From Streptomyces sp. CB02058 (GTDB taxonomy: Bacteria; Actinomycetota; Actinomycetes; Streptomycetales; Streptomycetaceae): a stretch of DNA of 64,000 nucleotides. The stretch spans positions 1,527,764 through 1,591,763 of the forward strand of contig NZ_LIPG01000001.1 of NCBI RefSeq assembly GCF_001905505.1. Reading direction: 5' to 3'. The position numbers and the translations under genes were made by a program. The notes beneath the pieces were generated by a model that saw nothing but the letters and a program-made list of their open reading frames with translations, made no database searches and was not told the DNA's origin. Shown here one piece after another: positions 8,003 through 17,584 of this stretch; within the stretch, counting starts at the first letter, position 1; every line of letters begins with the position of its first letter.

Positions 8003-9256
8003 ATGAGCGACAGCCCCGCACCCCTCGCCGACCCGCATCGTGTCTTCGACGCGGCGGTAGGCCGCCGGGATCTGGTGATCCTCGGTTCCACCGGCTCCAT
8101 CGGTACCCAGGCCATCGACCTGGTCCTGCGCAACCCCGGCCGCTTCCGCGTCACCGCGCTCTCCGCCGCGGGCGGCAGGGTCCAGCTCCTCGCCGAGCAG
8201 GCGCGGCAGCTGCGGGTGCGCACGGTCGCCGTCGCCGACGCGGACAAGGCGCCGGCACTGCGGGAGGCCCTCCGGGAGGCGTACGGAGCGGGCGAGCCGC
8301 TCCCCGAGGTCCTGGCGGGCCCCGATGCCGCGGCGGAGCTCGCCGCGAGCGACTGCCACACCGTGCTGAACGGGATCACCGGCTCCATCGGCCTCGCCCC
8401 CACGCTCGCCGCGCTGAAGGCGGGCCGCACCCTCGCCCTGGCCAACAAGGAGTCGCTGATCGTCGGCGGCCCGCTGGTGAAGGCCCTCGCCGCCCCCGGC
8501 CAGATCATCCCGGTCGACTCCGAGCACGCCGCGCTCTTCCAGGCGCTGGCCGCCGGGACACGCGCCGACGTGCGCAAGCTCGTCGTGACCGCGTCCGGAG
8601 GCCCGTTCCGCGGACGTACGCGCAGTGAGCTCGCCGGCGTCACCCGGGAGCAGGCACTCGCGCACCCGACCTGGGCCATGGGGCCGGTCATCACGGTCAA
8701 CTCCGCGACCCTCGTCAACAAGGGTCTCGAGGTCATCGAGGCGCACCTCCTCTACGACATCCCGTTCGACCGGATCGAGGTCGTGGTCCACCCCCAGTCG
8801 TACGTTCACTCGATGGTGGAGTTCACCGACGGCTCCACGCTCGCCCAGGCGACCCCGCCCGACATGCGCGGCCCCATCGCCATCGGTCTCGGCTGGCCCG
8901 AGAGGGTCCCGGACGCGGCCCCCGCCTTCGACTGGACCACCGCCTCCAGCTGGGAGTTCTTCCCGCTCGACACCGAGGCCTTCCCCTCCGTCGGGCTCGC
9001 CCGCCACGTGGGCACGCTGGGCGGCACGGCACCCGCCGTGTTCAACGCGGCCAACGAGGAGTGCGTGGACGCGTTCCTGGCGGGACGCCTGCCCTTCAAC
9101 GGCATCATGGATACGGTCACAGCGGTGGTGGCCGAACACGGCACCCCCGCCACGGGAACTTCGCTGACGGTCGCGGACGTCCTCGAAGCGGAGGCCTGGG
9201 CGCGTTCCAGGGCCCGGGAGCTCTCGGCGGAAGCGACAGCGGAGGCGCACGTATGA
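8003..9256 (+). CDS. dxr: 1-deoxy-D-xylulose 5-phosphate reductoisomerase
   Basis: 417-residue cytosolic enzyme of the MEP isoprenoid pathway, converting DXP to MEP with NADPH and a divalent metal. Signature elements: NADPH loop [15 protein letters not shown] near the N-terminus, [12 protein letters not shown], the [11 protein letters not shown] metal/substrate loop, [10 protein letters not shown], the flexible [18 protein letters not shown] segment and the [12 protein letters not shown] stretch. Length matches the family. ATG 8003 is chosen; an in-frame ATG at 7994 is possible and neither has a proper Shine-Dalgarno. The stop overlaps the next start (ATGA), so it is translationally coupled to the site-2 protease; ispG of the same pathway follows. 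Confidence 0.97.
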   Translation: MSDSPAPLADPHRVFDAAVGRRDLVILGSTGSIGTQAIDLVLRNPGRFRVTALSAAGGRVQLLAEQARQLRVRTVAVADADKAPALREALREAYGAGEPLPEVLAGPDAAAELAASDCHTVLNGITGSIGLAPTLAALKAGRTLALANKESLIVGGPLVKALAAPGQIIPVDSEHAALFQALAAGTRADVRKLVVTASGGPFRGRTRSELAGVTREQALAHPTWAMGPVITVNSATLVNKGLEVIEAHLLYDIPFDRIEVVVHPQSYVHSMVEFTDGSTLAQATPPDMRGPIAIGLGWPERVPDAAPAFDWTTASSWEFFPLDTEAFPSVGLARHVGTLGGTAPAVFNAANEECVDAFLAGRLPFNGIMDTVTAVVAEHGTPATGTSLTVADVLEAEAWARSRARELSAEATAEAHV

Positions 9257-10563
9257 GTACGACGACGATTCTGATGACGGTCCTGGGGATCGCCATCTTC
9301 GCCGTGGGTCTGCTGTTCTCGATCGCCTGGCACGAACTGGGCCACCTGTCCACGGCCAAGCTCTTCGGCATCCGGGTGCCGCAGTACATGGTCGGCTTCG
9401 GCCCGACGATCTGGTCGCGCAAGAAGGGCGACACCGAGTACGGCATCAAGGCCATCCCCGCGGGCGGCTACATCCGGATGATCGGCATGTTCCCGCCGGG
9501 GCCCGACGGCCGGATCGAGGCGCGTTCCACCTCTCCCTGGCGCGGCATGATCGAGGACGCCAGGTCCGCGGCCTTCGAGGAGCTCGAACCGGGCGACGAG
9601 ACGCGGCTCTTCTACACGCGCAAGCCGTGGAAGCGCGTGATCGTGATGTTCGCCGGGCCCTTCATGAACCTCGTGCTCGCCGTCGCGATCTTCATGGGCG
9701 TGGCCATGACCTTCGGCTTCCAGACGCAGACCACCGAGGTCGCGGGCGTCCAGCAGTGCGTCATCGCGCAGAGCGAGAACCGCGACACCTGCAAGACGTC
9801 CGACCCGGTCTCGCCCGCCAAGGCGGCGGGGCTCAAGGAGGGCGACACGATCGTCGCCTTCAACGGGCAGAAGATCGACGACTGGGCCACGCTCTCGGAC
9901 CAGATCCGCAGGACCATCGGACCCGCCACCATCACGGTGGAGCGCGACGGCCGGGAACAGACCCTGAACGCCGTGCTGAAGAAGAACGCCGTCGCCAAGA
10001 AGGACGCCGACGGCGAGGTCGTCCCCGACCAGTACATCAACGCCGGATATCTCGGCTTCGCGGCCAGGACGGAGATCCTGCCGCTCTCCTTCGGCGACTC
10101 GGTCGTCCGCATGGGAGACATGATCGAGAACGGCGTCGACTCGATCATCGCCCTGCCCTCCAAGATCCCCGACCTGTGGGACGCGGCCTTCGGCGACGGC
10201 GAGCGGGCCGACGACTCGCCGGTCGGTGTGGTCGGCGCGGCACGGATCGGCGGCGAGGTGATGAACCTCGACGTCCCGGCGCAGAACCAGATCGCGATGA
10301 TGCTGTTCCTGCTGGCCGGCTTCAACCTCTCCCTGTTCCTCTTCAACATGCTGCCCCTGCTGCCGCTGGACGGCGGGCACATCGCGGGCGCGCTCTGGGA
10401 ATCCCTGCGCCGCAATGTGGCCAAGGTCTTCAGGCGGCCCGACCCCGGACCCTTCGACGTGGCGAAGCTCATGCCGGTCGCCTATGTGGTCGCCGGGATC
10501 TTCATCTGCTTCACGCTGCTGGTGCTGGTCGCCGACATCGTGAACCCGGTGAAGATCACCTGA
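9253..10563 (+). CDS. Site-2 protease family zinc metalloprotease (RseP/MmpA type)
   Basis: 436-residue integral-membrane protease for regulated intramembrane proteolysis. The first transmembrane helix carries the zinc motif HELGH (H27, E28, H31); a PDZ-like domain follows (about 170-240, with [17 protein letters not shown]); the last helices carry the third zinc ligand in [12 protein letters not shown] (D373). Homologues cleave membrane anti-sigma factors or remnant signal peptides; which substrate is used here cannot be read. The gene starts inside the dxr stop codon (ATGA overlap), the usual dxr/site-2 protease linkage of actinobacteria. Confidence 0.93.
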   Translation: MSTTTILMTVLGIAIFAVGLLFSIAWHELGHLSTAKLFGIRVPQYMVGFGPTIWSRKKGDTEYGIKAIPAGGYIRMIGMFPPGPDGRIEARSTSPWRGMIEDARSAAFEELEPGDETRLFYTRKPWKRVIVMFAGPFMNLVLAVAIFMGVAMTFGFQTQTTEVAGVQQCVIAQSENRDTCKTSDPVSPAKAAGLKEGDTIVAFNGQKIDDWATLSDQIRRTIGPATITVERDGREQTLNAVLKKNAVAKKDADGEVVPDQYINAGYLGFAARTEILPLSFGDSVVRMGDMIENGVDSIIALPSKIPDLWDAAFGDGERADDSPVGVVGAARIGGEVMNLDVPAQNQIAMMLFLLAGFNLSLFLFNMLPLLPLDGGHIAGALWESLRRNVAKVFRRPDPGPFDVAKLMPVAYVVAGIFICFTLLVLVADIVNPVKIT

Positions 10564-10584
10564 TGTCCCACCCGTCCCATGGGT

Positions 10585-10617
10585 GGCGGCCGGCCACACA
10601 GGCGGTGTCCGGCCGCC
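10585..10617 (+). terminator. Possible hairpin between site-2 protease and ispG
   Basis: GGCGGCCGG pairs with CCGGCCGCC over a 15-base loop. A TAACCT -10-like box about 50 bases downstream suggests ispG also has its own promoter. Confidence 0.4.
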
Positions 10618-10707
10618 CACCGACGGGCGTTTCGGCGGCACGGGTGCGTCCCGTCCGGCTTCGGTGCCGTAACCTCGAAGCCTGGAGTCCGCCGTTCTCG
10701 GTACCTC

Positions 10708-10726
10708 GATCCACACTGATCCACAC
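10708..10726. repeat. Direct repeat upstream of ispG
   Basis: GATCCACAC occurs twice with a single T between the copies, 19-37 bases before the ispG start codon. It could be part of an operator or be fortuitous. Confidence 0.45.
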
Positions 10727-10744
10727 CTTGGGGATGCTCAGCGC

Positions 10745-11902
10745 ATGACTGCGATTTCTCTCGGAATGCCTGCCGTTCCGACCAAGCTCGCCGAACGACG
10801 AGTCAGCCGTCAGATCCAGGTCGGCACCGTGGCGGTCGGCGGGGACGCGCCGGTGTCGGTGCAGTCGATGACCACCACGCGTACGTCGGACATCGGTGCG
10901 ACGTTGCAGCAGATCGCGGAGCTGACGGCGTCGGGCTGTCAGATCGTGCGGGTGGCGTGCCCGACGCAGGACGACGCGGACGCGCTGGCGACGATCGCGC
11001 GGAAGTCGCAGATCCCGGTGATCGCGGACATCCACTTCCAGCCGAAGTACGTCTTCGCGGCGATCGACGCGGGCTGTGCGGCGGTCCGGGTGAACCCGGG
11101 CAACATCAAGCAGTTCGACGACAAGGTCAAGGAGATCGCGAAGGCCGCGGGCGACGCGGGCACGCCGATCCGGATCGGTGTCAACGCGGGCTCGCTGGAC
11201 GCGCGGCTGCTGAAGAAGTACGGCAAGGCGACGCCGGAGGCGCTCGTGGAGTCGGCGCTGTGGGAGGCGTCGCTGTTCGAGGAGCACGGCTTCCGGGACA
11301 TCAAGATCTCGGTGAAGCACAACGACCCGGTCGTGATGGTGAACGCCTACCGTCAGCTGGCCGCGCAGTCGGACTACCCCCTGCACCTGGGTGTGACGGA
11401 GGCGGGTCCGGCGTTCCAGGGCACGATCAAGTCCGCGGTGGCGTTCGGCGCGCTGCTCTCGGAGGGCATCGGGGACACGATCCGTGTCTCGCTGTCGGCC
11501 CCTCCGGCGGAGGAGGTCAAGGTCGGCCTGCAGATCCTGGAGGCGCTGAATCTGAAGCAGCGCCGCCTGGAGATCGTGTCCTGCCCGTCCTGCGGGCGTG
11601 CGCAGGTGGACGTCTACAAGCTCGCGGACCAGGTCAGCGCCGGTCTCGAAGGCATGGAGGTCCCGCTGCGCGTCGCGGTCATGGGCTGCGTCGTGAACGG
11701 CCCCGGCGAGGCCCGTGAGGCCGACCTCGGCGTCGCCTCGGGCAACGGCAAGGGACAGATCTTCGTGAAGGGCGAGGTCATCAAGACCGTCCCCGAGTCG
11801 AAGATCGTGGAGACCCTCATCGAGGAAGCGATGAAGATCGCGGAGCAGATGGAGAAGGACGGCATCCCCTCGGGCGAGCCCCAGGTCTCCATCGCGGGCT
11901 GA
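10745..11902 (+). CDS. ispG: 4-hydroxy-3-methylbut-2-enyl diphosphate synthase (IspG/GcpE)
   Basis: 385-residue [4Fe-4S] enzyme of the MEP pathway, converting ME-cPP to HMBPP. The TIM-barrel part contains [11 protein letters not shown] and [10 protein letters not shown]; the C-terminal cluster-binding domain has Cys ligands C280 and C283 (CPSCGR) and C315 ([10 protein letters not shown]) plus the conserved downstream Glu. Length is standard for the short bacterial form. It completes a partial MEP cluster with dxr upstream. Upstream lie a TAACCT -10-like element and a 9-bp direct repeat. A strong terminator follows. Confidence 0.97.
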   Translation: MTAISLGMPAVPTKLAERRVSRQIQVGTVAVGGDAPVSVQSMTTTRTSDIGATLQQIAELTASGCQIVRVACPTQDDADALATIARKSQIPVIADIHFQPKYVFAAIDAGCAAVRVNPGNIKQFDDKVKEIAKAAGDAGTPIRIGVNAGSLDARLLKKYGKATPEALVESALWEASLFEEHGFRDIKISVKHNDPVVMVNAYRQLAAQSDYPLHLGVTEAGPAFQGTIKSAVAFGALLSEGIGDTIRVSLSAPPAEEVKVGLQILEALNLKQRRLEIVSCPSCGRAQVDVYKLADQVSAGLEGMEVPLRVAVMGCVVNGPGEAREADLGVASGNGKGQIFVKGEVIKTVPESKIVETLIEEAMKIAEQMEKDGIPSGEPQVSIAG

Positions 11903-11940
11903 GCACCCGCGGACGAACCCCGGGCCCACACGGCCCACAG

Positions 11941-11967
11941 TGCCCCGCAGGCCCGTCCTGCGGGGCA
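11941..11967 (+). terminator. Intrinsic terminator after ispG
   Basis: Perfect 11-bp stem TGCCCCGCAGG / CCTGCGGGGCA with a CCCGT loop, 39 bases past the stop. Confidence 0.85.
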
Positions 11968-12067
11968 CAGCTGTGTCCGCGGCGGCCCTCCTTCCCCCGT
12001 GCGAGGGGCACCCCACAGCCTTCTTGGGTACAGTGCGGAAACCAGTAGACCGTTTGGTGAGGCCCCA

Positions 12068-12913
12068 GTGTTGATGCAGACCACTACCCGGGTCCTCGAC
12101 CCCGGCGAGCTCCCCGCCGCGCTCGCCATCCTCGAGAGCGAACCCGTGGACAACGCGTTCGTGACCTCCCGCGTGCAGGTCGCAGGACTCGATCCCTGGC
12201 GCCTCGGCGGCGAGATGTGGGGCTGGTACGCCGACGGCCGACTGCGCTCGCTCTGCTACTCCGGCGCCAATCTCGTGCCCATCTGCGCCACCCCCGAGGC
12301 CGTCAGGGCCTTCGCCGACCGCGCCCGCAGGGCCGGCCGCCGCTGCTCCTCGATCGTCGGCCCCGCGGGCCCCACCGCCCAGCTGTGGCGCCTGCTCGAA
12401 CCGAGCTGGGGCCCCGCCCGCGAGGTCCGGCCCAACCAGCCGCTCATGGTCACCGAGGCCCCCTCCGCCGAGGTGGCGCCCGACCCGCTCGTGCGCAGGG
12501 TCCGCAAGGACGAGATGGACGTCCTCATGCCCGCCTGCGTGTCCATGTTCACCGAGGAGGTCGGCATCTCCCCGCTGGCCGGCGACGGCGGGCTGCTCTA
12601 CCAGGCGCGCGTCGCCGAACTCATCGGCACCGGCCGCTCCTTCGCCCGCATAGAGAACGGCAAGGTCCTCTTCAAGGCGGAGATCGGCGCCGCCACCCCC
12701 CGCGCCTGCCAGATCCAGGGCGTCTGGGTCGCCCCCGAGGCCCGGGGCCGCGGCCTCTCCGAGACCGGCATGGCGGCCGTCCTGCGGTACGCACTCCAGG
12801 ACGTCGCACCGGTCGTCAGCCTCTACGTGAACGACTACAACACCGCCGCGCGCAGGGCCTACAGCCGCGTCGGCTTCCGCGAGACGGGCGCGTTCATGAG
12901 CGTGCTGTTCTGA
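12068..12913 (+). CDS. GNAT-family N-acetyltransferase with DUF4081-type N-terminal half
   Basis: 281 residues. The C-terminal ~130 residues are a GNAT fold with the acetyl-CoA loop seen as IQGVWVAPEARGRGLSE, followed by SLYVNDYNTAARRAYSRVGF, a typical motif B ending. The N-terminal half (FVTSRVQVAGLDPWRLGGEM, and CSSIVGPAGP) matches the DUF4081-like domain that accompanies this actinobacterial family. GTG 12068 is chosen because GTGAGG lies 6 bases upstream; the in-frame TTG 12071 and ATG 12074 are alternatives. The substrate is unknown. It sits between the MEP genes and proS with a second GNAT gene 29 bp downstream. Confidence 0.88.
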   Translation: MLMQTTTRVLDPGELPAALAILESEPVDNAFVTSRVQVAGLDPWRLGGEMWGWYADGRLRSLCYSGANLVPICATPEAVRAFADRARRAGRRCSSIVGPAGPTAQLWRLLEPSWGPAREVRPNQPLMVTEAPSAEVAPDPLVRRVRKDEMDVLMPACVSMFTEEVGISPLAGDGGLLYQARVAELIGTGRSFARIENGKVLFKAEIGAATPRACQIQGVWVAPEARGRGLSETGMAAVLRYALQDVAPVVSLYVNDYNTAARRAYSRVGFRETGAFMSVLF

Positions 12914-12942
12914 CCGGACGGCACGGCCAGTAGGGTTCCCGC

Positions 12943-13518
12943 ATGGCAGCAGCAACGCCCGCGTCCCCGTGGGGCTCCGGGACCCCCGACATCGTGGTCG
13001 GACCGCTCGACCTCGCCGCCCACGTCGACGAGGCGCTCGCCGTACAGGCCCTCGCCTTCGGTCTCAGCCAGGACGAGATCGACGTACGCCGCCATATCGT
13101 GCTCCGGCACCTCGACCACCCGCAGGCCCGCGCCCTCGGCGCCGTCGCCGCCGACGGACGGCTCGCCGGATTCGTCTACGGGCTGCCGAACAGCCGTACG
13201 CACTGGTGGTCCACCGTCGTCGAGCCCTATCTGCGCGCCACCGGGTCCGACCCATGGCTCGACGACTCGTTCGTGATCACCGAGCTCCACGTCCACCCGG
13301 AGTTCCAGCAGCGCGGCATCGGCCGCTGCCTCATCACGACCATCACGGACGCCGTCGACCAGCCGCGTTCCATCCTCTCCGCGATCGACACCGAGAGCCC
13401 CGCCCGGGGCCTCTACCGCGCCCTCGGCTACCGGGACCTCGCCCGGCAGGTGCTGTTCCCCAGCGCCCCCAAGCCGTACGCGGTCATGGGCGCGCACCTC
13501 CCGCTGCTGCGCGGCTGA
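12943..13518 (+). CDS. GNAT-family N-acetyltransferase
   Basis: 191 residues, a single GNAT domain. Acetyl-CoA loop: ITELHVHPEFQQRGIGRCL at about 108-126; the C-terminal SPARGLYRALGYRDL segment is the usual motif B. The substrate cannot be inferred. A TAGGGT -10-like box at 12931-12936 leaves exactly 6 bases before the ATG and there is no Shine-Dalgarno, so it may be expressed from a leaderless mRNA. It is not a simple duplicate of the upstream GNAT: the N-terminal DUF4081-like half is missing. Confidence 0.88.
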   Translation: MAAATPASPWGSGTPDIVVGPLDLAAHVDEALAVQALAFGLSQDEIDVRRHIVLRHLDHPQARALGAVAADGRLAGFVYGLPNSRTHWWSTVVEPYLRATGSDPWLDDSFVITELHVHPEFQQRGIGRCLITTITDAVDQPRSILSAIDTESPARGLYRALGYRDLARQVLFPSAPKPYAVMGAHLPLLRG

Positions 13519-13591
13519 CGAATCGGATTTCCGCCCGCGCGGGGCGCCCGGCTAACCTCGGGCTCACCACCCTTCCGAGCAGGAGTTCATC

Positions 13592-15295
13592 ATGGCCCAG
13601 GTCCAGCGCATGTCCCGATTGATGATCAAGACACTGCGCGACGACCCGGCGGACGCCGAGACGCTCAACCACAAGCTCCTCGTCCGCGCCGGTTACGTAC
13701 GCCGCACCGCGGCCGGCATCTGGTCCTGGCTGCCGCTCGGCAAGAAGGTCCTGGAGAACATCACCCGCGTCGTCCGCGAGGAGATGGACGCCATCGGCGG
13801 CCAGGAGGTCCTGCTCCCCGCGCTCCTGCCCAAGGAGGCGTACGAGGCGAGCGGCCGGTACGACGAGTACGGCGACCTGCTCTTCCGCCTCAAGGACCGC
13901 AAGGGCGCCGACTACCTCCTCGGCCCCACCCACGAGGAGATCTTCACCCAGGTCGTCAAGGACATGTGCTCGTCCTACAAGGACCTGCCCGTGATCCTCT
14001 ACCAGATCCAGACCAAGTACCGCGACGAGGCCCGCCCCCGCGCCGGAGTGCTGCGTGGCCGCGAGTTCCAGATGAAGGACTCGTACTCCTTCGACACCAC
14101 CGACGAGGGCCTGGCCGAGGCGTACCAGCTGCACCGCGCCGCCTACATCCGGATCTTCGAGCGCCTCGGCCTCGACCACCGCATCGTCTCCGCCGTCTCC
14201 GGCGCCATGGGCGGCTCCGCCTCCGAGGAGTTCCTCGCCCCCGCGCCCGCCGGTGAGGACACCTTCGTCGACTGCCCGAACTGCGACTACGCCGCCAACA
14301 CGGAAGCCGTGACGTACAAGGTCACGACCGTCGCCGACGCCTCCGGGGTTGCCGCCGTCGAGGAGCTGGACACCCCCGACACCCCGACGATCGAGTCCCT
14401 CGCCGCGCACCTCGGCGTCGAGGCCTCCGCCACGCTGAAGAACCTGCTGGTCAAGGTCGACGGCGAGATCGTGGCCGTGGGCGTGCCCGGCGACCGCGAG
14501 GTCGACCTCGGCAAGCTCGGCGAGCACCTCGCCCCCGCGGTCGTCGAGCTCGTCACCGCCGAGGACTTCGTGGGCCGCCCCGACCTCGTACGCGGTTACG
14601 TCGGCCCGCAGGGCCTGGAGAAGGTCCGCTACATCGCCGACCCCCGCGTCGCCGCGGGCACCGCGTGGATCACCGGTGCCAACAAGGAGGGCAAGCACGC
14701 GAAGAACGTCGTCGCGGGCCGCGACTTCGAGGTCGACGACCACCTCGACGTCGTCGTCGTCGAGGCGGGCGACCCCTGCCCCAAGTGCGGCACCGGCCTC
14801 CAGGTGGACCGGGCCATCGAGATCGGCCACATCTTCCAGCTCGGCCGCAAGTACGCCGACATCTTCTCCCTGGACGTCCTCGGCCAGCAGGGCAAGCCCG
14901 TCCGCGTCACGATGGGCTCGTACGGCATCGGCGTCTCCCGCGCGGTGGCCGCCCTCGCCGAGCAGACCGCCGACGACAAGGGCCTGTGCTGGCCCCGCGA
15001 GATCGCCCCGGCCGATGTGCACGTCGTCGCGGCGGGCAAGGCGCTCCAGACCGAGCTGGCGCTCGAGGTCTCCGAGAAGCTGAACGCGGCGGGCCTGCGG
15101 GTCCTGGTCGACGACCGCGCGGGCGTCTCGCCCGGCGTCAAGTTCACCGACTCCGAGCTCATCGGCGTCCCGAAGATCCTGGTCGCCGGCCGCCGTTCGG
15201 CCGAGGGCGTCCTGGAGCTGAAGGACCGCCGCACGGGCGAGCGCGAGGAGCTCACCGTCGACGAGGCCATCGCCCGTCTCACCGAGCAGGGCTGA
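13592..15295 (+). CDS. proS: Prolyl-tRNA synthetase (bacterial type with editing domain)
   Basis: 567-residue class II aminoacyl-tRNA synthetase charging tRNA-Pro. Class II motifs: [11 protein letters not shown], the [20 protein letters not shown] region (motif 2) and [13 protein letters not shown] (motif 3). Between motifs 2 and 3 the ~180-residue INS editing domain is present ([30 protein letters not shown]). A C-terminal anticodon-binding domain follows (about 470-567). The upstream region has a TAACCT -10-like element and GAGCAGGAG as ribosome binding site. A bidirectional terminator follows. Confidence 0.97.
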   Translation: MAQVQRMSRLMIKTLRDDPADAETLNHKLLVRAGYVRRTAAGIWSWLPLGKKVLENITRVVREEMDAIGGQEVLLPALLPKEAYEASGRYDEYGDLLFRLKDRKGADYLLGPTHEEIFTQVVKDMCSSYKDLPVILYQIQTKYRDEARPRAGVLRGREFQMKDSYSFDTTDEGLAEAYQLHRAAYIRIFERLGLDHRIVSAVSGAMGGSASEEFLAPAPAGEDTFVDCPNCDYAANTEAVTYKVTTVADASGVAAVEELDTPDTPTIESLAAHLGVEASATLKNLLVKVDGEIVAVGVPGDREVDLGKLGEHLAPAVVELVTAEDFVGRPDLVRGYVGPQGLEKVRYIADPRVAAGTAWITGANKEGKHAKNVVAGRDFEVDDHLDVVVVEAGDPCPKCGTGLQVDRAIEIGHIFQLGRKYADIFSLDVLGQQGKPVRVTMGSYGIGVSRAVAALAEQTADDKGLCWPREIAPADVHVVAAGKALQTELALEVSEKLNAAGLRVLVDDRAGVSPGVKFTDSELIGVPKILVAGRRSAEGVLELKDRRTGEREELTVDEAIARLTEQG

Positions 15296-15312
15296 CCCCC
15301 GCCGGACCGTAT

Positions 15313-15348
15313 GCGAAGGGCCCCGCGCAGCCGCGCGGGGCCCTTCGC
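15313..15348. terminator. Bidirectional terminator between proS and a convergent gene
   Basis: Perfect 16-bp stem (15313-15328 with 15333-15348) and AGCC loop, 18 bases after the proS stop. It serves proS and can also stop the convergent kinase-like gene. Confidence 0.9.
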
Positions 15349-15360
15349 GTACGGGTGAAG

Positions 15361-15419
15361 CCGTTCGGATCGGGCCGGATCGGCGTGCGGCACGCGCGGG
15401 CCCGGGACGATCCGAACGG
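15361..15419. repeat. Second, long-armed palindrome beside the proS terminator
   Basis: CCGTTCGGATCG (15361-15372) is the exact reverse complement of 15408-15419. The 35-base interior contains a smaller hairpin GCGTG/CACGC (15383-15395). It ends 5 bases before the stop codon of the convergent gene, so it may terminate that gene. Confidence 0.6.
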
Positions 15420-15424
15420 GATCC

Positions 15425-16345
15425 CTAGAGCCAGCCCGCGAACTCCAGCGACAGTTCGCCGTCCTGCGTACGTCCCACCGACAGCGCGCGCGTGCCGGAC
15501 TCGACGGCCCGGAACAGCGTCCAGCCGCGCAGCCGCGCCTGGTCCACCTCCAGCGAGTCGGCCAGCTTCTTGATCCGGCGGCGGGCCGTCGCGGCCCCTC
15601 CGGGCGAGGCGATCAGGTCCTCGACCCGGTCCCGCACCAGCCGCGCCAGGTCGTACGCCCGCTCGCCGGTCAGCGGCTCGGGACCGACCGCCAGCCATGG
15701 GGCGCGCTCGCCCGACAGCACCTTGCTCTGCCGGAAGTTGCCGTGCAGCAGGAAGAGTTCGGGGGAGGTGGCGACGAGCTCCTCGCGGGCGGCGAGGGCC
15801 GCCGAGACCAGCGGTTCGAGCGCGGGGTCCCGCACAGCGGCGGCCCGCATCGGCTCCAGCTGCCGTCCGGTGCGCTCCTCGACCGTCTCGAAGGCGTGCC
15901 CGGCCGGCGGATCGACCCACAGCCGCCGTACCGTGCCCGCCGCCTCCAGGAGCGCCTTCGCCTCGGGGAGGGAGCGCAGCGACACCTCCTGGTGCAGCCG
16001 TTCCAGCAGCAGCGCGTCGGCGGGCACCGGGGCGTCCGGGACGGCCAGGAGCTCGACGGCGCCCCAGCCGTTCCAGTGCGCGAGCGCCGCCCGCTCCAGT
16101 CCGGGCGCGGCCCCGGGAGGAGCGATCTTCAGCACCGCGGGCGTGCCGTCCGCCCGGTGCACCAGCAGCACGAGGCTGCTGCGCCCGCCGGGAGCGGCCA
16201 CCCGGTCGAGGGTGACCCCGTGGTCCACTGCGGACAGCGCTTCGCCGGTGAGTGCGGGGAGCCGGCCCAGCCATTCGGCGGCGGCAGCTTCCCCGTACGT
16301 CTCGCCGAGCGCTCGCACCAGACGCTGCGGCGGTTCGAAACCCAT
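15425..16345 (-). CDS. Aminoglycoside phosphotransferase-fold protein, probable pseudokinase
   Basis: 306 residues from ATG 16345, which has AAAGGGAA upstream; an in-frame GTG at 16387 would add 14 residues. The fold follows the APH/choline-kinase layout: VLKIAP (K73), E85, and the LLHG block. In active members that block reads HGD-x-x-x-x-N with a later Asp; here it is HGNFRQSKVL followed by LAVGPEP. The catalytic Asp is Asn (N203), the metal-binding Asn is Lys (K208) and the later Asp is Gly (G221). Phosphotransfer is therefore doubtful. It lies next to two DUF4439/ferritin-like genes on the same strand. A drug-resistance role should not be assumed. Confidence 0.75.
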   Translation of the reverse strand: MGFEPPQRLVRALGETYGEAAAAEWLGRLPALTGEALSAVDHGVTLDRVAAPGGRSSLVLLVHRADGTPAVLKIAPPGAAPGLERAALAHWNGWGAVELLAVPDAPVPADALLLERLHQEVSLRSLPEAKALLEAAGTVRRLWVDPPAGHAFETVEERTGRQLEPMRAAAVRDPALEPLVSAALAAREELVATSPELFLLHGNFRQSKVLSGERAPWLAVGPEPLTGERAYDLARLVRDRVEDLIASPGGAATARRRIKKLADSLEVDQARLRGWTLFRAVESGTRALSVGRTQDGELSLEFAGWL

Positions 16346-16373
16346 ACGTGCCTTGTTCCCTTTCAGAGCTTCC

Positions 16374-16877
16374 TCAGTGCGTGACACCCGTGGCGCCTGC
16401 CTCCGCCGTGTTCTCCGGCGGAGCGGCCCTCTCGGTGAGCCCAGGAAAGGCTACGCCGGTGCCGCGCCAGCGGACCGCGCGCACCGCGGCCTCCCGGAGC
16501 GCGCCCGCGGCATCCTGCCGCAGCGGCCCCCGGGCGGCCCGTACGAGGTCGGAGTACACGCCCGCGACCCGGTCCTCCAGCACGGCGGCGAGCCGCAGAG
16601 CGGTCGCCGGGTCGTGCACGGCGAAGGGCAGAGCGTACGCCGGGTGCGCGGCCACGGGCGTACCGCCCAGGTCACGCACCGTCCGCGCCAGCGCGTCGCG
16701 CCGGGCGCGGTGGGCGTCGGACGCGGCCGTCGCGTCGCGGCGGCGGCCGCCCTCCAGCCGGCCGCCGAGCGTGCCGTAGCCGTACACGGCCGCGTGCTCG
16801 GCGGCGAGCGCCGCCTGCGCGGCGCGCAGTGTCCCCGCGGTGCCCTCGGCGTCGGACTCCTGTGCCCTGCCCGTCAT
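16374..16877 (-). CDS. Ferritin-like (DUF4439-type) protein
   Basis: 167 residues, mostly Ala-rich amphipathic helices. The stretch QAALAAEHAAVYGYGTLGGR near 20-39 and the later AHRARRD and PAYALPF segments match the actinobacterial DUF4439 ferritin-like family, which has helical-bundle topology but usually no clear di-iron site. No signal peptide. Its start overlaps the stop of the upstream lipoprotein-like gene by 4 bp, so the two are co-translated. Function unknown. Confidence 0.75.
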   Translation of the reverse strand: MTGRAQESDAEGTAGTLRAAQAALAAEHAAVYGYGTLGGRLEGGRRRDATAASDAHRARRDALARTVRDLGGTPVAAHPAYALPFAVHDPATALRLAAVLEDRVAGVYSDLVRAARGPLRQDAAGALREAAVRAVRWRGTGVAFPGLTERAAPPENTAEAGATGVTH

Positions 16878-17413
16878 GCCGGGATCTCCTTGGCCAGTTC
16901 GGTCAGCAGATACGCGTGGGCCGCGCCGGCCGCGGCGAGGGAGGCCAGCAGCCTGGCCAGCTCGGGTTCGGCCGTCAGCAGGGCGGCGGCGCGGGCGTCG
17001 GCCACCTGGCGCTCCTCGGCCGCCAGCTCCTTGAGCGCCGCCTTCGCGTCGGCGGCGGGGGCCGGTGAGGCGGGGGAGGGCACGGCGGGGGAGGGCGAGC
17101 CGCCCTTCGCCGCGGGCCCCCCGAGCGCCGCCAGGTGCTCCTGGACGGTGGCCCGCAGGGGCGCGATCCCGGGCTCCGTCACGGGGTGGGCGGCCGCGGC
17201 CTGTTCGTAGCGGGAGAGCAGCGAGACGCTGGCACGGGCGGCTGCCGCCCTCAGCGCCGTGCTCCCGCCCAGCGAGGCCGTCCGGGCGTCCGCGCCCCCG
17301 GAGTCACGCCCCGGGGCCGGTCCGTCGCCCCCGCAGCCTGTGAGTACCGCGGCCAGGCCGAATGCTCCCGTGGCGGTGAGCGCACTCCTGCGCGTCGTCC
17401 CCGTGCGGCGCAC
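16874..17413 (-). CDS. Putative lipoprotein with helical (ferritin-like) C-terminal half
   Basis: 179 residues. RRTGTTRRSALTATG resembles a Tat-type start, followed by a hydrophobic stretch and an LTGC lipobox near residues 24-27, so probable lipoprotein export. The rest is Ala-rich and helical with a Pro/Ala/Ser linker in the middle (about 110-125) and ends in AGAAHAYLLTELAKEIPA. The stop overlaps the start of the DUF4439 gene (ATGA). The pair probably works together at the membrane. No catalytic motif is visible. Confidence 0.7.
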   Translation of the reverse strand: MRRTGTTRRSALTATGAFGLAAVLTGCGGDGPAPGRDSGGADARTASLGGSTALRAAAARASVSLLSRYEQAAAAHPVTEPGIAPLRATVQEHLAALGGPAAKGGSPSPAVPSPASPAPAADAKAALKELAAEERQVADARAAALLTAEPELARLLASLAAAGAAHAYLLTELAKEIPA

Positions 17414-17584
17414 TTGTCTCCTTCAGCCTGGTTTTTGACAGTTTCTGACCTGAAGTGATCGCCGGAGCTGAGCGTACCCGCGGCCGGGCGGGAGGCGGAC
17501 GGCAACACCCCTGCGGACCGGATACCCTTTGACCTGACACGCGACGATCCCCACAACAGCACACGCGGCCGAGGAGTCACCCGG
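17414..17584. promoter_or_regulatory. Divergent promoter region, lipoprotein gene / rimP operon
   Basis: 171 bp between divergent genes must hold the start signals of both. On the plus strand a GAGGAG ribosome binding site lies 10 bases before rimP. A GGATACC sequence near 17518 is a possible -10; I cannot fix a -35. Confidence 0.5.

Noticed and set aside
15425..16345. Calling the kinase-fold gene an aminoglycoside-resistance gene
   Set aside because: The catalytic Asp, the Asn and the second Asp are all replaced.
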